Below, one piece after another: positions 1 to 11,883 of a stretch of DNA of 64,000 nucleotides. Origin of the DNA: Megalonaias nervosa (lineage: Eukaryota > Mollusca > Bivalvia > Unionida > Unionidae). The notes below the pieces were generated by a model. The model was given only the letters and a program-made list of their open reading frames with translations. It was not told where the DNA came from and ran no database searches. The position numbers and the translations under genes were made by a program. Where the stretch lies: NCBI GenBank assembly GCA_016617855.1, contig JAECUM010004424.1, positions 60,338-124,337 on the forward strand, in the 5' to 3' direction. Position 1 is the stretch's first letter; every line of letters begins with the position of its first letter.

Positions 1-46
1 AATAAATTTTTGGGCAGTATTCCTCTCATGGTACTCTTGTTTTCAG

Positions 47-244
47 ATTGGTTCGATGGTAGAATCTGAACAGAATGCAGACAGGACTGACCTGGGAGAA
101 TTTGCAGACAACCCATATGCTGTCAGCTCGGAGAGTTCAAGTAACTCCAGTGGTGGCCCAGATTTATCATATTTTGTTGTGTCAAAAGAGAGGTCAAAGG
201 TCTCTGAAACAGAGTCATATGTACCTCAAAATAATGACAGATGA
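47..244 (+). CDS. Probable last coding exon of an unidentified upstream gene (5' part outside window)
   Basis: A pyrimidine-rich tract ending in tttcag (41-46) gives a good splice acceptor. From 47 one frame stays open for 65 codons to a TGA at 242-244. The peptide is hydrophilic and rich in Ser, Glu and Asn (it contains NPYAVSSESSSNSSGG and ends YVPQNNDR), with no membrane segment. It looks like a disordered cytoplasmic tail of a receptor, transporter or adaptor. The stretch is more GC-rich than its surroundings, which favours real coding. I do not recognise the family. The exon would begin in phase 0. A donor-like cttcag|gtaaaa near 286 leaves open an intron in the 3' UTR or an alternative transcript end. 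Confidence 0.5.
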   Translation: MGSMVESEQNADRTDLGEFADNPYAVSSESSSNSSGGPDLSYFVVSKERSKVSETESYVPQNNDR

Positions 245-412
245 GCAGCAAATGGAGAAATTTAAAATAGCAAGCTTCCACTTCAGGTAAAAAAAATCTT
301 TTTATAATGTAATTTTTCACTGAAACTAATTTGTTTTTAATATGTAATCTATCAGCTACAATGGATGCTCTATTATATGTTGTAGCTTTTATCCAGGGTA
401 TAATATATGAAC

Positions 413-418
413 AATAAA
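413..418 (+). terminator. Candidate poly(A) signal AATAAA after the first exon
   Basis: AATAAA lies about 170 bases after the stop at 244 and is followed by T/GT-rich sequence. This suits a short 3' UTR (245 to about 440). The motif is common by chance in such AT-rich DNA, so this is only a candidate. Confidence 0.3.
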
Positions 419-1634
419 TGTTTTATCACCTTTTTGAAAAATACCAGAAGTACAGCTATAGATATGTTTTCAGATGATCACACATCATCTTAAAGAAAAA
501 CAGGGTTTTTTGGTCAATAATTTCTAGTCCTTTTTTGACTGAAGACAACACCATGAGTTTAGTATCCACTGTGCAAAAGACTGTTCATGGTGACATGGCA
601 TATAACAATACAAAACCTACGGAGTCCTAAACTTGGACAGGGAAACTAGACAAATTTTTAATGTAATTACAGACACTGTAATCATTATGATGGGATTATT
701 CTGTACCAACCTCAAGATTCATTGTAATTCATTGTAATTCATTGTAATTCCAGTTATAGCATATGCTTATGCAAATATATTACTGCTTTTATGACCCAAT
801 TTTAATGCAGCAGGGATCACTTTGAGTTAGCTCTTTAATAGCTCATTTACTCCTTAAAACCCAGTGACTCAGATCTAATTTTAACTACATTTACATTTTC
901 ATCATGTGAGACTAATTTTCATACTTTGTCTATCTTGATAAAGTTATGGGCCTTTTTTATACTGCCATCCTTAAAAGGTCAAAAATACTTCCTTTCCTTT
1001 GCTTATTCTAGTAAGTGAAATGTGGATAAGGACAAAAGACATTTTTCTAAACAGCAAACAGTTATTGCCATATTTCACTTATTGTGCTGCAGGATGCATA
1101 TCAGTTACGAAAATGTCCAGGCCTGCTAGCTGCTTTGTTATATCAATGATAGAAGTATTGCTAACTTTGATATGAAGCAGACATTATTGATGCCAGACAT
1201 AGTAAACTTTGCAGTTGTTTAGTGTTCTTATTAATACTTGTCAATTTTAAATATCCCACTGCATTATGTTGACCAATTGATACCAAGTTACAGTCTAGTT
1301 TATTCTCAGTTGTATATTTTTCCAAGACAGCTGTTTTCTCTTCACTAATGACATCCACTAAAATTTGCATTATAGCTCCAAAACATGATGTGCAAACTCT
1401 TTTCTTCAAATTAATCCATTGTGTTTAAGTGCTGTATTAAAAAAGCATACACTTACACAATACCAGTGTTTGGTAGATTTTATGTCACCAGAGACAATGC
1501 AATACCAAGCAATGTTTCTCAGCTTTTGCTCATATTTTTGTCATTTTTTGTTTGTTCTGTATTGTTATAGTTGCTGCTGATGATACTTTTGTTGCAACTG
1601 TTACTGTTTTAGTAAGTTCTGAGTACTCTTATTC

Positions 1635-1738
1635 TGTGTTTTTATTCTGTCAGTACTCTTGATTGCTTTACAGTTCATACAACACTGTGTTTTTATTCTG
1701 TCAGTACTCTTGATTGCTTTACAGTTCATACAACACTG
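1635..1738. repeat. Perfect tandem duplication, 51 bp x 2
   Basis: The block beginning 'tgtttttattctgtcagtac' is repeated head-to-tail with a 51-bp period and no visible differences, which indicates a recent duplication. Confidence 0.9.
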
Positions 1739-2867
1739 TGTTGCATATAAATATAAAAAGCATTAGGGATTCTTATGGATAATAGAATTACTTCAGGAAA
1801 CATTTAAAGCACTGTTAGATTCAATAAAAATTAAAATTCAACACTGAATTCAGTCAGTGAAATTAAGCAATGAAATGCACAAGTGGTAAAAAAATTAAAA
1901 AAGGACTATATTGAAAAAAAATTACAAAATAAAAAAATTCATTATGACTTTAATCCTGGTCATATCAAAGTTTTACTGAACTTAATTAATGAAAGCAACA
2001 TGTCTATAAACTTAAAATGATGGATCATGAGTATGTAAAAAAAATGTCCAGGCCTTTTTAATAAGCATTTTGAGTGATTAAAATCACGGTATGTGACTCA
2101 GAATAATAGAAGATATTAGTTCATAACACCAGAAGGGAGTTACTCATGTATTCATGTGCTTTTCTTGTGTGCTTTAACAATAATTTTTTTAAACAATTAT
2201 TAAAACAGAGGTATTTTATTTATTTCTTGAAATTCTTTATTATTTGCAGAACTGTTTGTATTGATAAAAATTGAACTTCAAATTTGAAGATTCACAAAGG
2301 TCATTCATGCAGGGTGTTGTCAGTTTTTAAGGTTGATAACTTCATGAATCAGTAAAATACTAAGTTAAAAACGTTAAAGTTAAATTTACATTTTTTAAAC
2401 AGATATGTTAAGAGGCTTGTATATAATTTTCTATTTCAGCCAACGTATAACCCTTGGAGACTCTAATTGCATGCTGTCACACCATTTTCACAGTCAGCAT
2501 AATATGGATAATATGCAAGGACAAGAATTCCCCAAGTCTGAAGGCAGATGTTAAATTTCAGTGTGGTCGATATTTTGGCATCAAATAATAATTTACATAT
2601 CTCATGATTGTTAGTACAGTGTAGAAAGAAGTTACACATTCTTTTAACAGGAGTGGATATGTTACATGGGGGTTACTACAGTTTGGCAGTCTGGTATGAC
2701 AGGGTTAGTAAATAATCACCTTAATGGCATTTTGATAAGCCTAAATCTCTGCTACTCTGTGGCTAAAAAATGGAGTTATGCAAGAATTCAGGGCCTGGCC
2801 TACCATTATTTTTTTAAACTGATTGTCATTACTATTATTTGCAATACATTTATCCATTTATTAGCTG

Positions 2868-2975
2868 TTTAGCTGACCAATATGTATATGTTATTGGATG
2901 TTTAGTTTGCCAATGTGTTTATGTTATTGAATGTTTAGCTGGCCATTATGTCTATGTTATTGGATATACATTGTC
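2868..2975. repeat. Degenerate tandem repeat, about 37 bp x 3
   Basis: Three copies of a unit like 'tgtttagctgaccaatatgt' plus 'atatgttattgga', diverged from one another. Confidence 0.75.
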
Positions 2976-3777
2976 TAATATCTCCCTTAGATGAGTTTTG
3001 CAGTGACTGTTGAGATTGCAGGTCATCAAAGTCAAAACTGTGAATCCACCTGAGATATCAGAGGCTTAAGACATGCAATAACCTGTTTATTATATACTAT
3101 TATTTTTAAGTAACAGGAGTCATGGTGATAAGGACACAAATTACAAATATTGTAATAAATATACCCTTCTTATTCCTTACTCAAATGCATTCAAAATTTA
3201 ATTCATTATGCAAATGAATACACAACAGTGTATTGCCCAAAGTGGATGAGATCATAAAGAGGAGATTTGGATTAGATAATTTTGTAATTCATGTCCTTAT
3301 CACTGACATCTACTGCTTGACAATGTATATGAGAAAATATTGTTTAGTTACTTCTTATGTTAAGTCACTGGATTACATACCAAGTATGTAATAGCAGTAC
3401 AAGTGTAATACTAGGTATCGTCAAATGTGACAGCTTGAATGAGTATGAGAATTTCCTCTTTGCCTAAACAATGTTCACACTGTTATATTTAGTATTGGCT
3501 AACACAACCAAGTAAATATAGGTTGTTGTATGTGTATTGTTGGGTATCTCAGGTCATTGTGTAGATTTGTCTGTTGCATTTACAAGTTCACCTGAGATTT
3601 CAGATAAGTTCACTTGCAGTAATCATTTATTATATACTCTAGCTTATGACTGGTGTCACATCTCTAAACATTACTGTAAGGTAGAAAAAAAATTTAAAAT
3701 GTTTGGAGCAATTTTATTCTTTACTCAATTTAATTTCTGATTTCACTCATGGCACACATGAATATATCAGGCAGATT

Positions 3778-3868
3778 AAATTATATAGTGTAAATCATTG
3801 GATGACATCATGATATAAATCATTGGATGACATCATAATGTAAATCATTGGGTGACATCATATTGGTG
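3778..3868. repeat. Tandem repeat, about 29 bp x 3
   Basis: Three copies of 'taaatcattggatgacatca' with short variable spacers. Confidence 0.8.
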
Positions 3869-4429
3869 ACATATACAACTTGACAGTAATGTATATGGGA
3901 AAATATTGCTCAGCAGTTGCCAATGTTTTAGGCCTGCAAGACAAAATTTGAGTATAAAGCAAATTAGTTACTTACTGATATCTCATTGTTCTTTACCAAT
4001 GATGCTTGTATGAAGATAGGTAAGAGAATTTTCCATAACTTGTACTCTTTTATCCTTTTCTTTAAAATATCTAAATTGGAGAGATATATTGCTTTCTCAG
4101 TAGTATAGAAATGTGAGAAATGCATGATTTTTGCAAGCATTTTCAGTCATTTTATAGCTTTGCACATTACAGAAATGTACAGTAACATTTGCAATAATTG
4201 TTTTGACAAATTCATTTTAAGGTTGGAAATATAGCCAAATATTGGAGTAAAGTCAAACATATATTTATGCATAATTTGAACAAGAATCAAGTAATTGATA
4301 TTGTTCCAAAGATGAATAAAAATGCGTTTTATCAGTTTTAACAATTAGAAAAACTTTATTATCTGTAAGTTTAGATTTTTCTTTCTGACTTATAAGCAAG
4401 TACATATGGTATATAAATTAAAAAAATGA

Positions 4430-5440
4430 TTGATGGAATTTACTAATTTTGACAGAAAGCACCTTGGCTTTGAAGGCTTTCAAAATTTTTATACATGATG
4501 CTAATCTGCAATCAGTCATTGTTGTTGTCACTAAAATAGGAAAACTTTTGACTGAAAAAGTACTCAAAAGAATTTGACCAAATTTATTAAAAAGTTTCCA
4601 ATGGTATAAAGTTCTTTTGAAATTTACACAAATGATGGTGATCCAGCGGCAACTATGTCCACTATGACTAAAACTTTAAAAAAAAATTAAATGGCTTTTT
4701 CCTAGAAACTGCTCAGCAAAATTTGATCAGGTTTGAAAAAATTTATTCTTGCATTTCAAATTTATGCAAATTATGCTGTCCATCATCGAATATGGCTGCC
4801 ATTACTAATAATAAAAAAGTCATTGGAATGATTTATTTTCAAAAACCTTCATTAGAATGGGACCAAATTTTACAGAAAGCATCCTGTCTTGAAGGGCTTT
4901 AATTTTATGGAAATAGTACCAGTCTGCTTTCAAATATGGCAACTGTTACAAAAAATTATTCACCTTGAAGTTTATTAACTTATAAGAAAATACCTGAACA
5001 GAAACAGCTCTAAAACCACCAGCAGAAGTTTATCAAATTTGACAGAAAGTGTCCTAACATGAATGTGTTTAAAATTATAGAAATTTTGTAGATCCATCTT
5101 CAGATATGGCGACCATTATTTTTTAAACTAGAAAAAAACATTTACACAACTTTATTTTAAAAAATTGTTCAACAATATTTAGCCAACTTTGATAAAAAAA
5201 AACATCCTGACATTGAGTCCTTTTGATATTGGACAAATGATACTGGTGTGCTATCAATATAGATGAAGATGCAGAACATGAGAAACCTTTCATAATGTCT
5301 ACAATCAAAAGCATTTGAAAAATGTACACAGAAAGCATGCTACCAGATTTCTTGGCCAATCACTACTGCATTTGGTTATTGGGGAAAAGGCCAGTCAAGT
5401 GAGTACTCTCAGGCCCATATGAGCCTCTTATTTGTTGTGT
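4430..5440 (+). repeat. Mollusc-type dispersed repeat with about 150-bp internal period
   Basis: About five to six diverged units. Each carries a block like 'aatttgaccaaatttgacag', then 'gaaagcatcctg', an 'atgatgctgatctgc'-like block and 'caaatatggctgccattac' (cores near 4647, 4792, 4933 and 5104). The 3' end (5395-5437) carries 'caagtgagtactctcaggcc' followed by 'catatgagcctctta', the kind of terminus I associate with a repeat family widespread in mollusc genomes. The same unit recurs at 40.1-40.6, 49.7-50.0, 54.5-55.3 and 58.05-58.5 kb. No coding potential is seen. Confidence 0.75.
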
Positions 5441-5639
5441 CTAATATTACCAACACATTGGAAACTATTCTGATAATAACTGTCTGCCTGACTGACCATT
5501 GGTCAATCCCTCTGTCCATTGTTTCATCCATATGTTCCCTATTTTGTTTCTGTAAAATAATTCAGGTTCTCCACTATCTTCCATTCCAAATTTTGTAAAT
5601 ATCTTGCATTGTGGGTCAGCAGTTAAGGTCAGTTTGAGT

Positions 5640-6410
5640 AAAGGATGAATCATGTTTTGTGCATAATGACTTTATTTCTAGACCAAAGTTTGGGGAGGGC
5701 TTGCACTGAAGGTATGGAAGAGGCCTGTTGATTTTGGGGCAAAAGGTTGAAAGGTCAGAGTCAATGTATCTCAAAGAAAAGTGGGTTTTGCACCATAACT
5801 TTAATCTTAAATTCCTTGACCAAACTTTGCAGATGGCTTGCACATAGTGCAGTATAGCAGTCTATTGCTTTTAGGGATTAAAGGTGAAACATAATGGTGA
5901 TGATAAATCTAAAAAGATAATAATATATTTTGCACAGTAAGTTTAATTCACAATTATATACCTTGACCAAAGGTCAGGATCATTGAGATCCATTGTTCAG
6001 TAGTTTCCACTATCAACTATGTCCTACAGGTGTTTACACTGAGGATTGGGTAAGAAAGTATCCTATTGATTTAATGGGTAAAAACCTTTAAAGGTCAAGA
6101 TCACTTTGAAAGATGAAAAATGGGTTTTGCATAATAGCTCAAGTTCTATACCATGCACCTCAACCAGAGTTTGTGGAGGGTTCGCAATTAAGGTATGGAA
6201 GAGGTCGTTTGATTTGGGGGTCAAAAGGCCATTATGACTTCAAGAAAATAGGCATTGTACACAAACTTTTGTTCTATTGTAAGTTTCTTAATTAAAGTTT
6301 GTAGATAATTTGCACTTAAGGTAATAAGAAAACATATAGGGTTTGGAATCTTTAGGTCAGAGGTCATGGTATGCCTAATAGAACAAACAGTTTGCCAAAC
6401 ACTGAACATG
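5640..6410 (+). repeat. Second dispersed tandem repeat family, about 135-bp period ('caaaggtcaaggtca' type)
   Basis: Five to six diverged units. Each holds 'gaccaaagtttg', 'gagggcttgcactgaaggta', 'tggaagaggcctgttgattt' and 'ggtcaaaaggtcaaaggtca' (clear copies start near 5680, 5818, 6161 and 6290). It directly follows the family at 4430-5440. No protein is encoded. Confidence 0.75.
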
Positions 6411-6628
6411 ACTGTACCCTGAGGTTGTGGAATTAAACACAGCTGTTGATCCTTGTTGATAGGCTTTCTATAATAATATATCATCCTTCTTGCACGAACA
6501 TTTGTGTATGACCGGTTTTGTTTGAAGTGACTTTTCCCATACTTATGAATATAAAACCAAGTATTAATATTTTTACATCTTTTATTTTTGTATTATTATG
6601 TACATTCATTTATGATTGTGATATATAG

Positions 6629-6631
<3 letters not shown>

Positions 6632-6707
<76 letters not shown>
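6632..6707. repeat. (TA)n microsatellite
   Basis: About 37 uninterrupted TA dinucleotides. The apparent Tyr-Ile open frame across it is an artefact. Confidence 0.97.
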
Positions 6708-6709
<2 letters not shown>

Positions 6710-6799
6710 AGTTGGAAAACTGTACAATTTATTATTTTCAGTATTATTGTTTGCAGTACTTTTTCTATATCCATCCTTATTTATTCTATTTTAGTTGAT

Positions 6800-9340
6800 T
6801 AACATTGCACTTCTCTGAAGTTAACTAATGTTCTACTTTGATGCAGTATGAATAATATTTTAACTATGGTTAGTGGTTAGCTAGTAAGTCCATATTTTCT
6901 GTGATAGTTGGTAAATACTCATTGTACAAATTGTATATCGGTGTACATTAATCTTCGATAAAAGGATCAACCATTTGTATGGGGTTGGATTTTAATTCCA
7001 CATCTATGGATTGCAATATTTCCTTTTTTAGTTTAATTTTTATGTTGGAACACAGTGTATTTCACAAGTTATTAGATTATAAAAATGGAGCATGCAAACT
7101 TCTTAACAAACTAAGCTTGTTGCTTACTTGCCACTAGAGGTTGTCATATTTAAACTAAAACCACTAGAAACATGGCAGAAATCATTTAATTCACAAGCAA
7201 TTCCTTCACAAGTTATGGAGGTATTACCAGTATATATCCCAGAAGGTTTACTCATAAAAGCTGTATGTGTCATACATGTCAGTTGGAATTCGAAAATTAA
7301 ACATTTTGGGCATCAGAACAATCTCAGGCAGGAGAGTTAATTGAGAGATTGGGCACCTTTGTCAAATGGTTGGGGTGGCCATAGTGCAGTCATCAACATG
7401 TAAATTTATAAGTTGTGATAAATTAGGGCAGCGTTGTCTATCCAGTTGCCCCAATTCTGTACATCTTTAACATAATGAAGATGCATGTAGGTCAAAGTTT
7501 TGTCAAGCCCATATAGTCAGAAGCCTCATATAGTAATCACTTTGGCATCTGTGTGCATGTCTTTACATCTTTTCACACAGACGGTCATACATACAACCAT
7601 GCTTAAATTATGGTCATTGCTAAAGCTGTGTAGATTAAAATTAGTGTTTCTACTTTCTTGTTAAAATGCTAGGCATGCTTGCTTCACAAAAAGATTTTTT
7701 GTTAAGTTATATGTGCGTATAATTTTCTTGTACAAAAATTGCATTTTTGTATATTTTATTCTTGCAACCTAATATTGCATAAAAACCGAATCTCTATCTT
7801 GGTGCTCAAACTTTTTTCAACCATGTGCAAGTGTGTTCATATTTTTGCATAGCACATGTGTGTTAGGTATGCTATATGTTACATAGCTAATTTTTTCTGT
7901 TTAAAATATTAAAACTTTATGATACAGGGTTAATTTACATGAAATATGATTTGTCATGGTCAATGTTGTCTGTAAATGACCCCAGTTTTTGAAGCATTAC
8001 ATGACAGTAGGTCCTTTTTTATGTCTTCACTGTTTGCACCTGAAGCTTCTTTGTTTGGTCTTGATCAACAATCCATCTCGAGAAGCTTATCAGCTAGATT
8101 GTTCAAAAACAACTTGAGGTAGACAATGAAATTTTGCACAGTCTTATTTTGTTTGCATTAGACTTATTTTTACACATTTTGTTTTATCCTGTTGGACATG
8201 TACTGTTTTTGACGAAAATCTTGTTAAAAGAATTAGACATAAAAGCTGAAATCTACATAGAAATATTTTGTGTACAAGTTAAAAACTTAAAATGAATGGT
8301 GTACCAAAGAACAATAAGCTGTCAAATTATTTTGAAATGTGTTAGGGCATAAAATTACATGTGTTCACTATGGCAATATATGTGTAGAAAATCTACAATT
8401 TTTATGTTAATGGTTTAATCAATCAAGAAAGGTTGCCTCTTTTTAGGATTATTATAGACGAGGTGGAGATCATGTATTTCCGTACATTTACAACAGGTTA
8501 CATGTTTTGGTTTAATTAAAAAGTGCACCCAGTAATTGTACATTCTTCAGACTGATTGATGCATGGTTTTGCATGCAACTGATTTCTTTCCAACAATTCT
8601 TTCATTTAATGCCAGAAGTGAAGTTGAGATATTTTTGTTTTGACTTACGTAACTGTTAAAAATGATGATAGATAATTTTCCACATGTATGATGTTCTTTT
8701 GTTCAGACGTAAATTTTATATCGTATGATATTAAATTTGTGTACAGTAAAATCATTAAAAATGTTTAAAGTTGCTTTTTTATGGTCCCAGTTATACAACT
8801 TAAAGTTGGTTGGATTGATTTGTATTTGCATCACTGTGCAGCATTAGTGTCACTTGTATTGACAACAAGTGACACTCAACACAGATACATAAGTCTCACT
8901 ACACAAAGAGCATACACTCTTAAATATTACAGCTTTGTGGTCTTGATGTTTTTGGGGTTTTTGTGTGTTTTTTTGTCAATTGAACAGATCAGAGATGACC
9001 ACTCTACTTATTAGCTAAGTATTTTTTTTCTTAAATGACTCTTTAATTCACCTTGGCAAAGTGGAGTGGGTTTATTGTGCTAAACCTGGTATGTGTATTG
9101 GCAGCAGTGACAGTGCCAGTTCCCATACATGTTAAAACATATTTTATGTACAGTCTGGTTACATGTAAACCATTTTTTCTCTCTCTAGGTCCTTGGTAAG
9201 AGTATAGATCTAATATTTTTGTATCATTAATTTCATAAACTTTAATTTATGTATTATAGTTGACAACACAATATTTGCTTTTATTTTTATGTCCTGTATT
9301 TAATTCCTACTGTTAAAACAGCATATGGACTCTTGATGCA
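6800..9340. other. Intergenic AT-rich DNA, nothing recognisable
   Basis: No coding exon, RNA gene or clear repeat could be supported here on either strand. The short open frames at 7128-7340 and 8781-9014 show no domain or splice context. Confidence 0.55.
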
Positions 9341-9354
9341 AAGCTATGCTATTT

Positions 9355-9601
9355 TAGGGGCCCAGGTCGCCGAATGGTCTAAAGTGCTCACCTTGACCTT
9401 CAGTTGCCATCTCTGCTGCTCATGTGGGTTCGAGTCTCAGGCTCGGCCAGTGTATGCGAGAAACCTACCAATAGCTTCCCATGGTTTGGTGGCTTTTACC
9501 AAGGTTCTCCTGGGTTCTTCTTCTTCAGTTTACTGGCTGAAAAATATTGCCTATCATGTGCTGAGAAATGGCATTAAGCACCAAAGAAAACAACAACAAA
9601 C
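9355..9601 (+). mobile_element. tRNA-derived SINE with tRNA-Leu-like head
   Basis: The 5' part (about 9360-9440) resembles a tRNA-Leu gene: 'gccgaatggtctaaagtgct' matches the D-arm and A box, and 'gggttcgagtctc' the B box of an RNA polymerase III promoter. The body carries 'ggcttttaccaaggttctcc' plus 'tgggttcttc', like conserved central domains of invertebrate SINEs. The tail is 'atggcattaagcaccaaaga' followed by a CAA-rich end. Direct repeats flank it: ATGCTATTT (9346-9354) and ATGTTATTT (9602-9610), 8 of 9 identical. The 101-residue open frame across it is incidental. Confidence 0.85.
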
Positions 9602-10158
9602 ATGTTATTTGGTGCAGTCCATGGTGTCCCTCTCTTAAACAGCACAAGGTTCAAACAAATGCTACAGAACACCTGTTTTTCAAAACTGAAATATTTTTTC
9701 TGACTCTACTGAATGGAAGCATGTGTGATTTTTACGCCACTCTAAAGCAGAATTTTTTATTTTTTAATATATTAAAATTAAGTTCTATGAGAAACTAATT
9801 AGTGGTCCAATCTCAGTAGGGGTAGTGTGTGTATCCATCACAACTACGTGTATTTGTATCAGTGTCATTAGTTAATTTATGCAAAATTACAATACAGGGG
9901 ATCATTTTGTGGTTTAATTTAGAGTAGATACATGTCAAAATGTAATTAATTATGGAAAACAAACCTCATGAAGCTTTACAGCTGCCCAATAGCTACTACT
10001 ATCTGGATCCAAATTGCGCACTTTTTTTACCGCTGTGTAAAATTGAGAATCTGACATGAAATTTATGAATGTATTACCTTTTCTTGTCAGATAGAATCAA
10101 ACATCATATGCTGCATGGTGCTTTTTAAATCATTTATTTCTAATCTAATTTACTACAC

Positions 10159-11696
10159 CAGGGGTCACACTACCAGGCGAAGAGGGCGAAAAAGTCGCCT
10201 GAGAAGCATAAACTTCACCTTCTTCTGTTAGGAAAGCAAAAATGACTTCGCCCTCTGATTTTTCGGACATAAAATGACTGTAGGTTACGACTTTGAGATG
10301 CCCCCTCACTGTAGCCAGTAAGTTCTGGCACTGTTGTAACCCAAGGCCAAATGTATTTACATGGTGTTCAGCTTACGGCGACAAAGAAATTCTTGCACAT
10401 TCATATGCAAGTTTTAATAGCTAACTGACCATTAACCCTTTTCCGGAGCAAGATATCACTGCTTGATTTCATGAAGTTTTCACACTGTGCTATGATGAAA
10501 ATATACCAAATTTTGTTTCGAAATTTAAACATCAATATGCAAATAGTAATTTGCTTTTAAAAATATGATCGGTGAAGAGCGTTTTCTAATTTATTTCTTT
10601 TTTTAATAAATGGAGATTTTAACGGCCGTATTTTCTGTATAAAATCAGTTTGAAACCGTAAATGAACTTGTAATGACGGACATTGCTGCGTATATGATAT
10701 ACCACTTCATTAAACTGTCTGTATTCGTAAATAATTGGGCAAATAGGTTCAGGAAAATATATAATATAATGAAAACAAAGTTTAAATATTACGTGATAGG
10801 AGATTTAGCCTAAATATTTAACAATGTAGGTCAGAAACATGGGAATCTCTGTTGTGGAATTCGAAACAATGCTGCAAAGTCAAGGTTGTTTTCTGACTTA
10901 CTGTAATTAATTTTTGGGAAAATACAACAAATATATATAGTAATGAAACAAATACTATTTAACCAATGCATATCGTTATTACCAGTAGGTAGGCAAATAA
11001 TACAACCATAAATATGCAGTCCTATTAATGATTTTTGTAACAAAGCAAGAAAGTGAGTAGTTATATTAAAAAAAGCCCTCCTTCTAAAAATAGATGCACT
11101 CGCACTGTGCAATACGAAGTCTTGGATTTTTGGTTGGGGGGAAAAAGGGTCCAGTTTAGTTATATATCGACTTTAGTGCTTCAGTGTGTTGTCTATGAAT
11201 AGTTAACAGTAAAGTTTTATCGGGAACAATGAAATCAGGACAAAGAGTATGGTTTGAAGTCACTTGTGCATTTATTCCTATGTATTAGGGGCTGTTTCAA
11301 AGAATGCGAGAAATCTTTTGACTGAAATTTTACACAAAACTTGTAGAAAATAAAATAATTAAGTGGTAGTTTATTAAGCATTTTTACCAACTTGCAATTA
11401 AAAGACTCTAATCTTGTTACTGCTATCAGTTAAAATTAATTACAATGTATAGCTTCTGATGTGCTTTTTAAGTCATATGGCCAAAACACACTGCATTTAC
11501 TTCAGTTCAAACAAACATATACTACAAGTATGAATAGAATGGGTATGAATATAAAAAATGTTATACGCGTACAAAATATGTTGATACTAACATATAACAC
11601 ATATTTTTCAACTTGAAAATAAGGCATTGCTTAAAACTGTTAAAAGCATACTGAGAAATAGAGCACATCATTAAAATAAGATAATGCAGCTATCTA

Positions 11697-11769
<73 letters not shown>

Positions 11770-11877
11770 TGTTTCTTGCTTGGGTCGCACTTCTCCCTGT
11801 TTAGCTCCCACTTCTCCCTGTTCTGACCAAAAGGAGAAGTCACTTCTCCCTAAAATTTAAGTCTAGCTTGACCCCTG
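10159..11877. mobile_element. 1.7-kb non-autonomous DNA transposon with CAGGGGTCA inverted ends (hAT-like)
   Basis: The left end reads CAGGGGTCACACTA and the right end, reverse-complemented, CAGGGGTCAAGCTAGA. Both are flanked directly by CTACAC (10153-10158 and 11878-11883), a perfect 6-bp candidate target-site duplication. The subterminal zones differ but both carry short repeats: 'gggcgaaaaagtcgcc' on the left, 'cacttctccctg' repeated on the right. CAGGG-type ends suggest hAT, though hAT usually makes 8-bp duplications. No transposase is visible; the interior is AT-rich with a (TA)n tract. Confidence 0.7.
11698..11767. repeat. (TA)n microsatellite
   Basis: About 35 TA units inside the 10159-11877 element, near its right end. 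Confidence 0.95.
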
Positions 11878-11883
11878 CTACAC

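Larger units (their letters stand above)
440..4430. other. Intergenic AT-rich DNA with small duplications
   Basis: No recognisable gene. It holds short tandem duplications (listed separately), a run of 'attcattgta' units near 718-750, and one acceptor-preceded 37-codon frame at 2440-2554 discussed in the findings. Confidence 0.6.

Noticed and set aside
6588..6794. Tyr-Ile-rich open frame
   Set aside because: Product of the (TA)n tract.
9333..9638. 101-codon open frame
   Set aside because: It spans the SINE at 9355-9601, including its tRNA-like head; not a gene.
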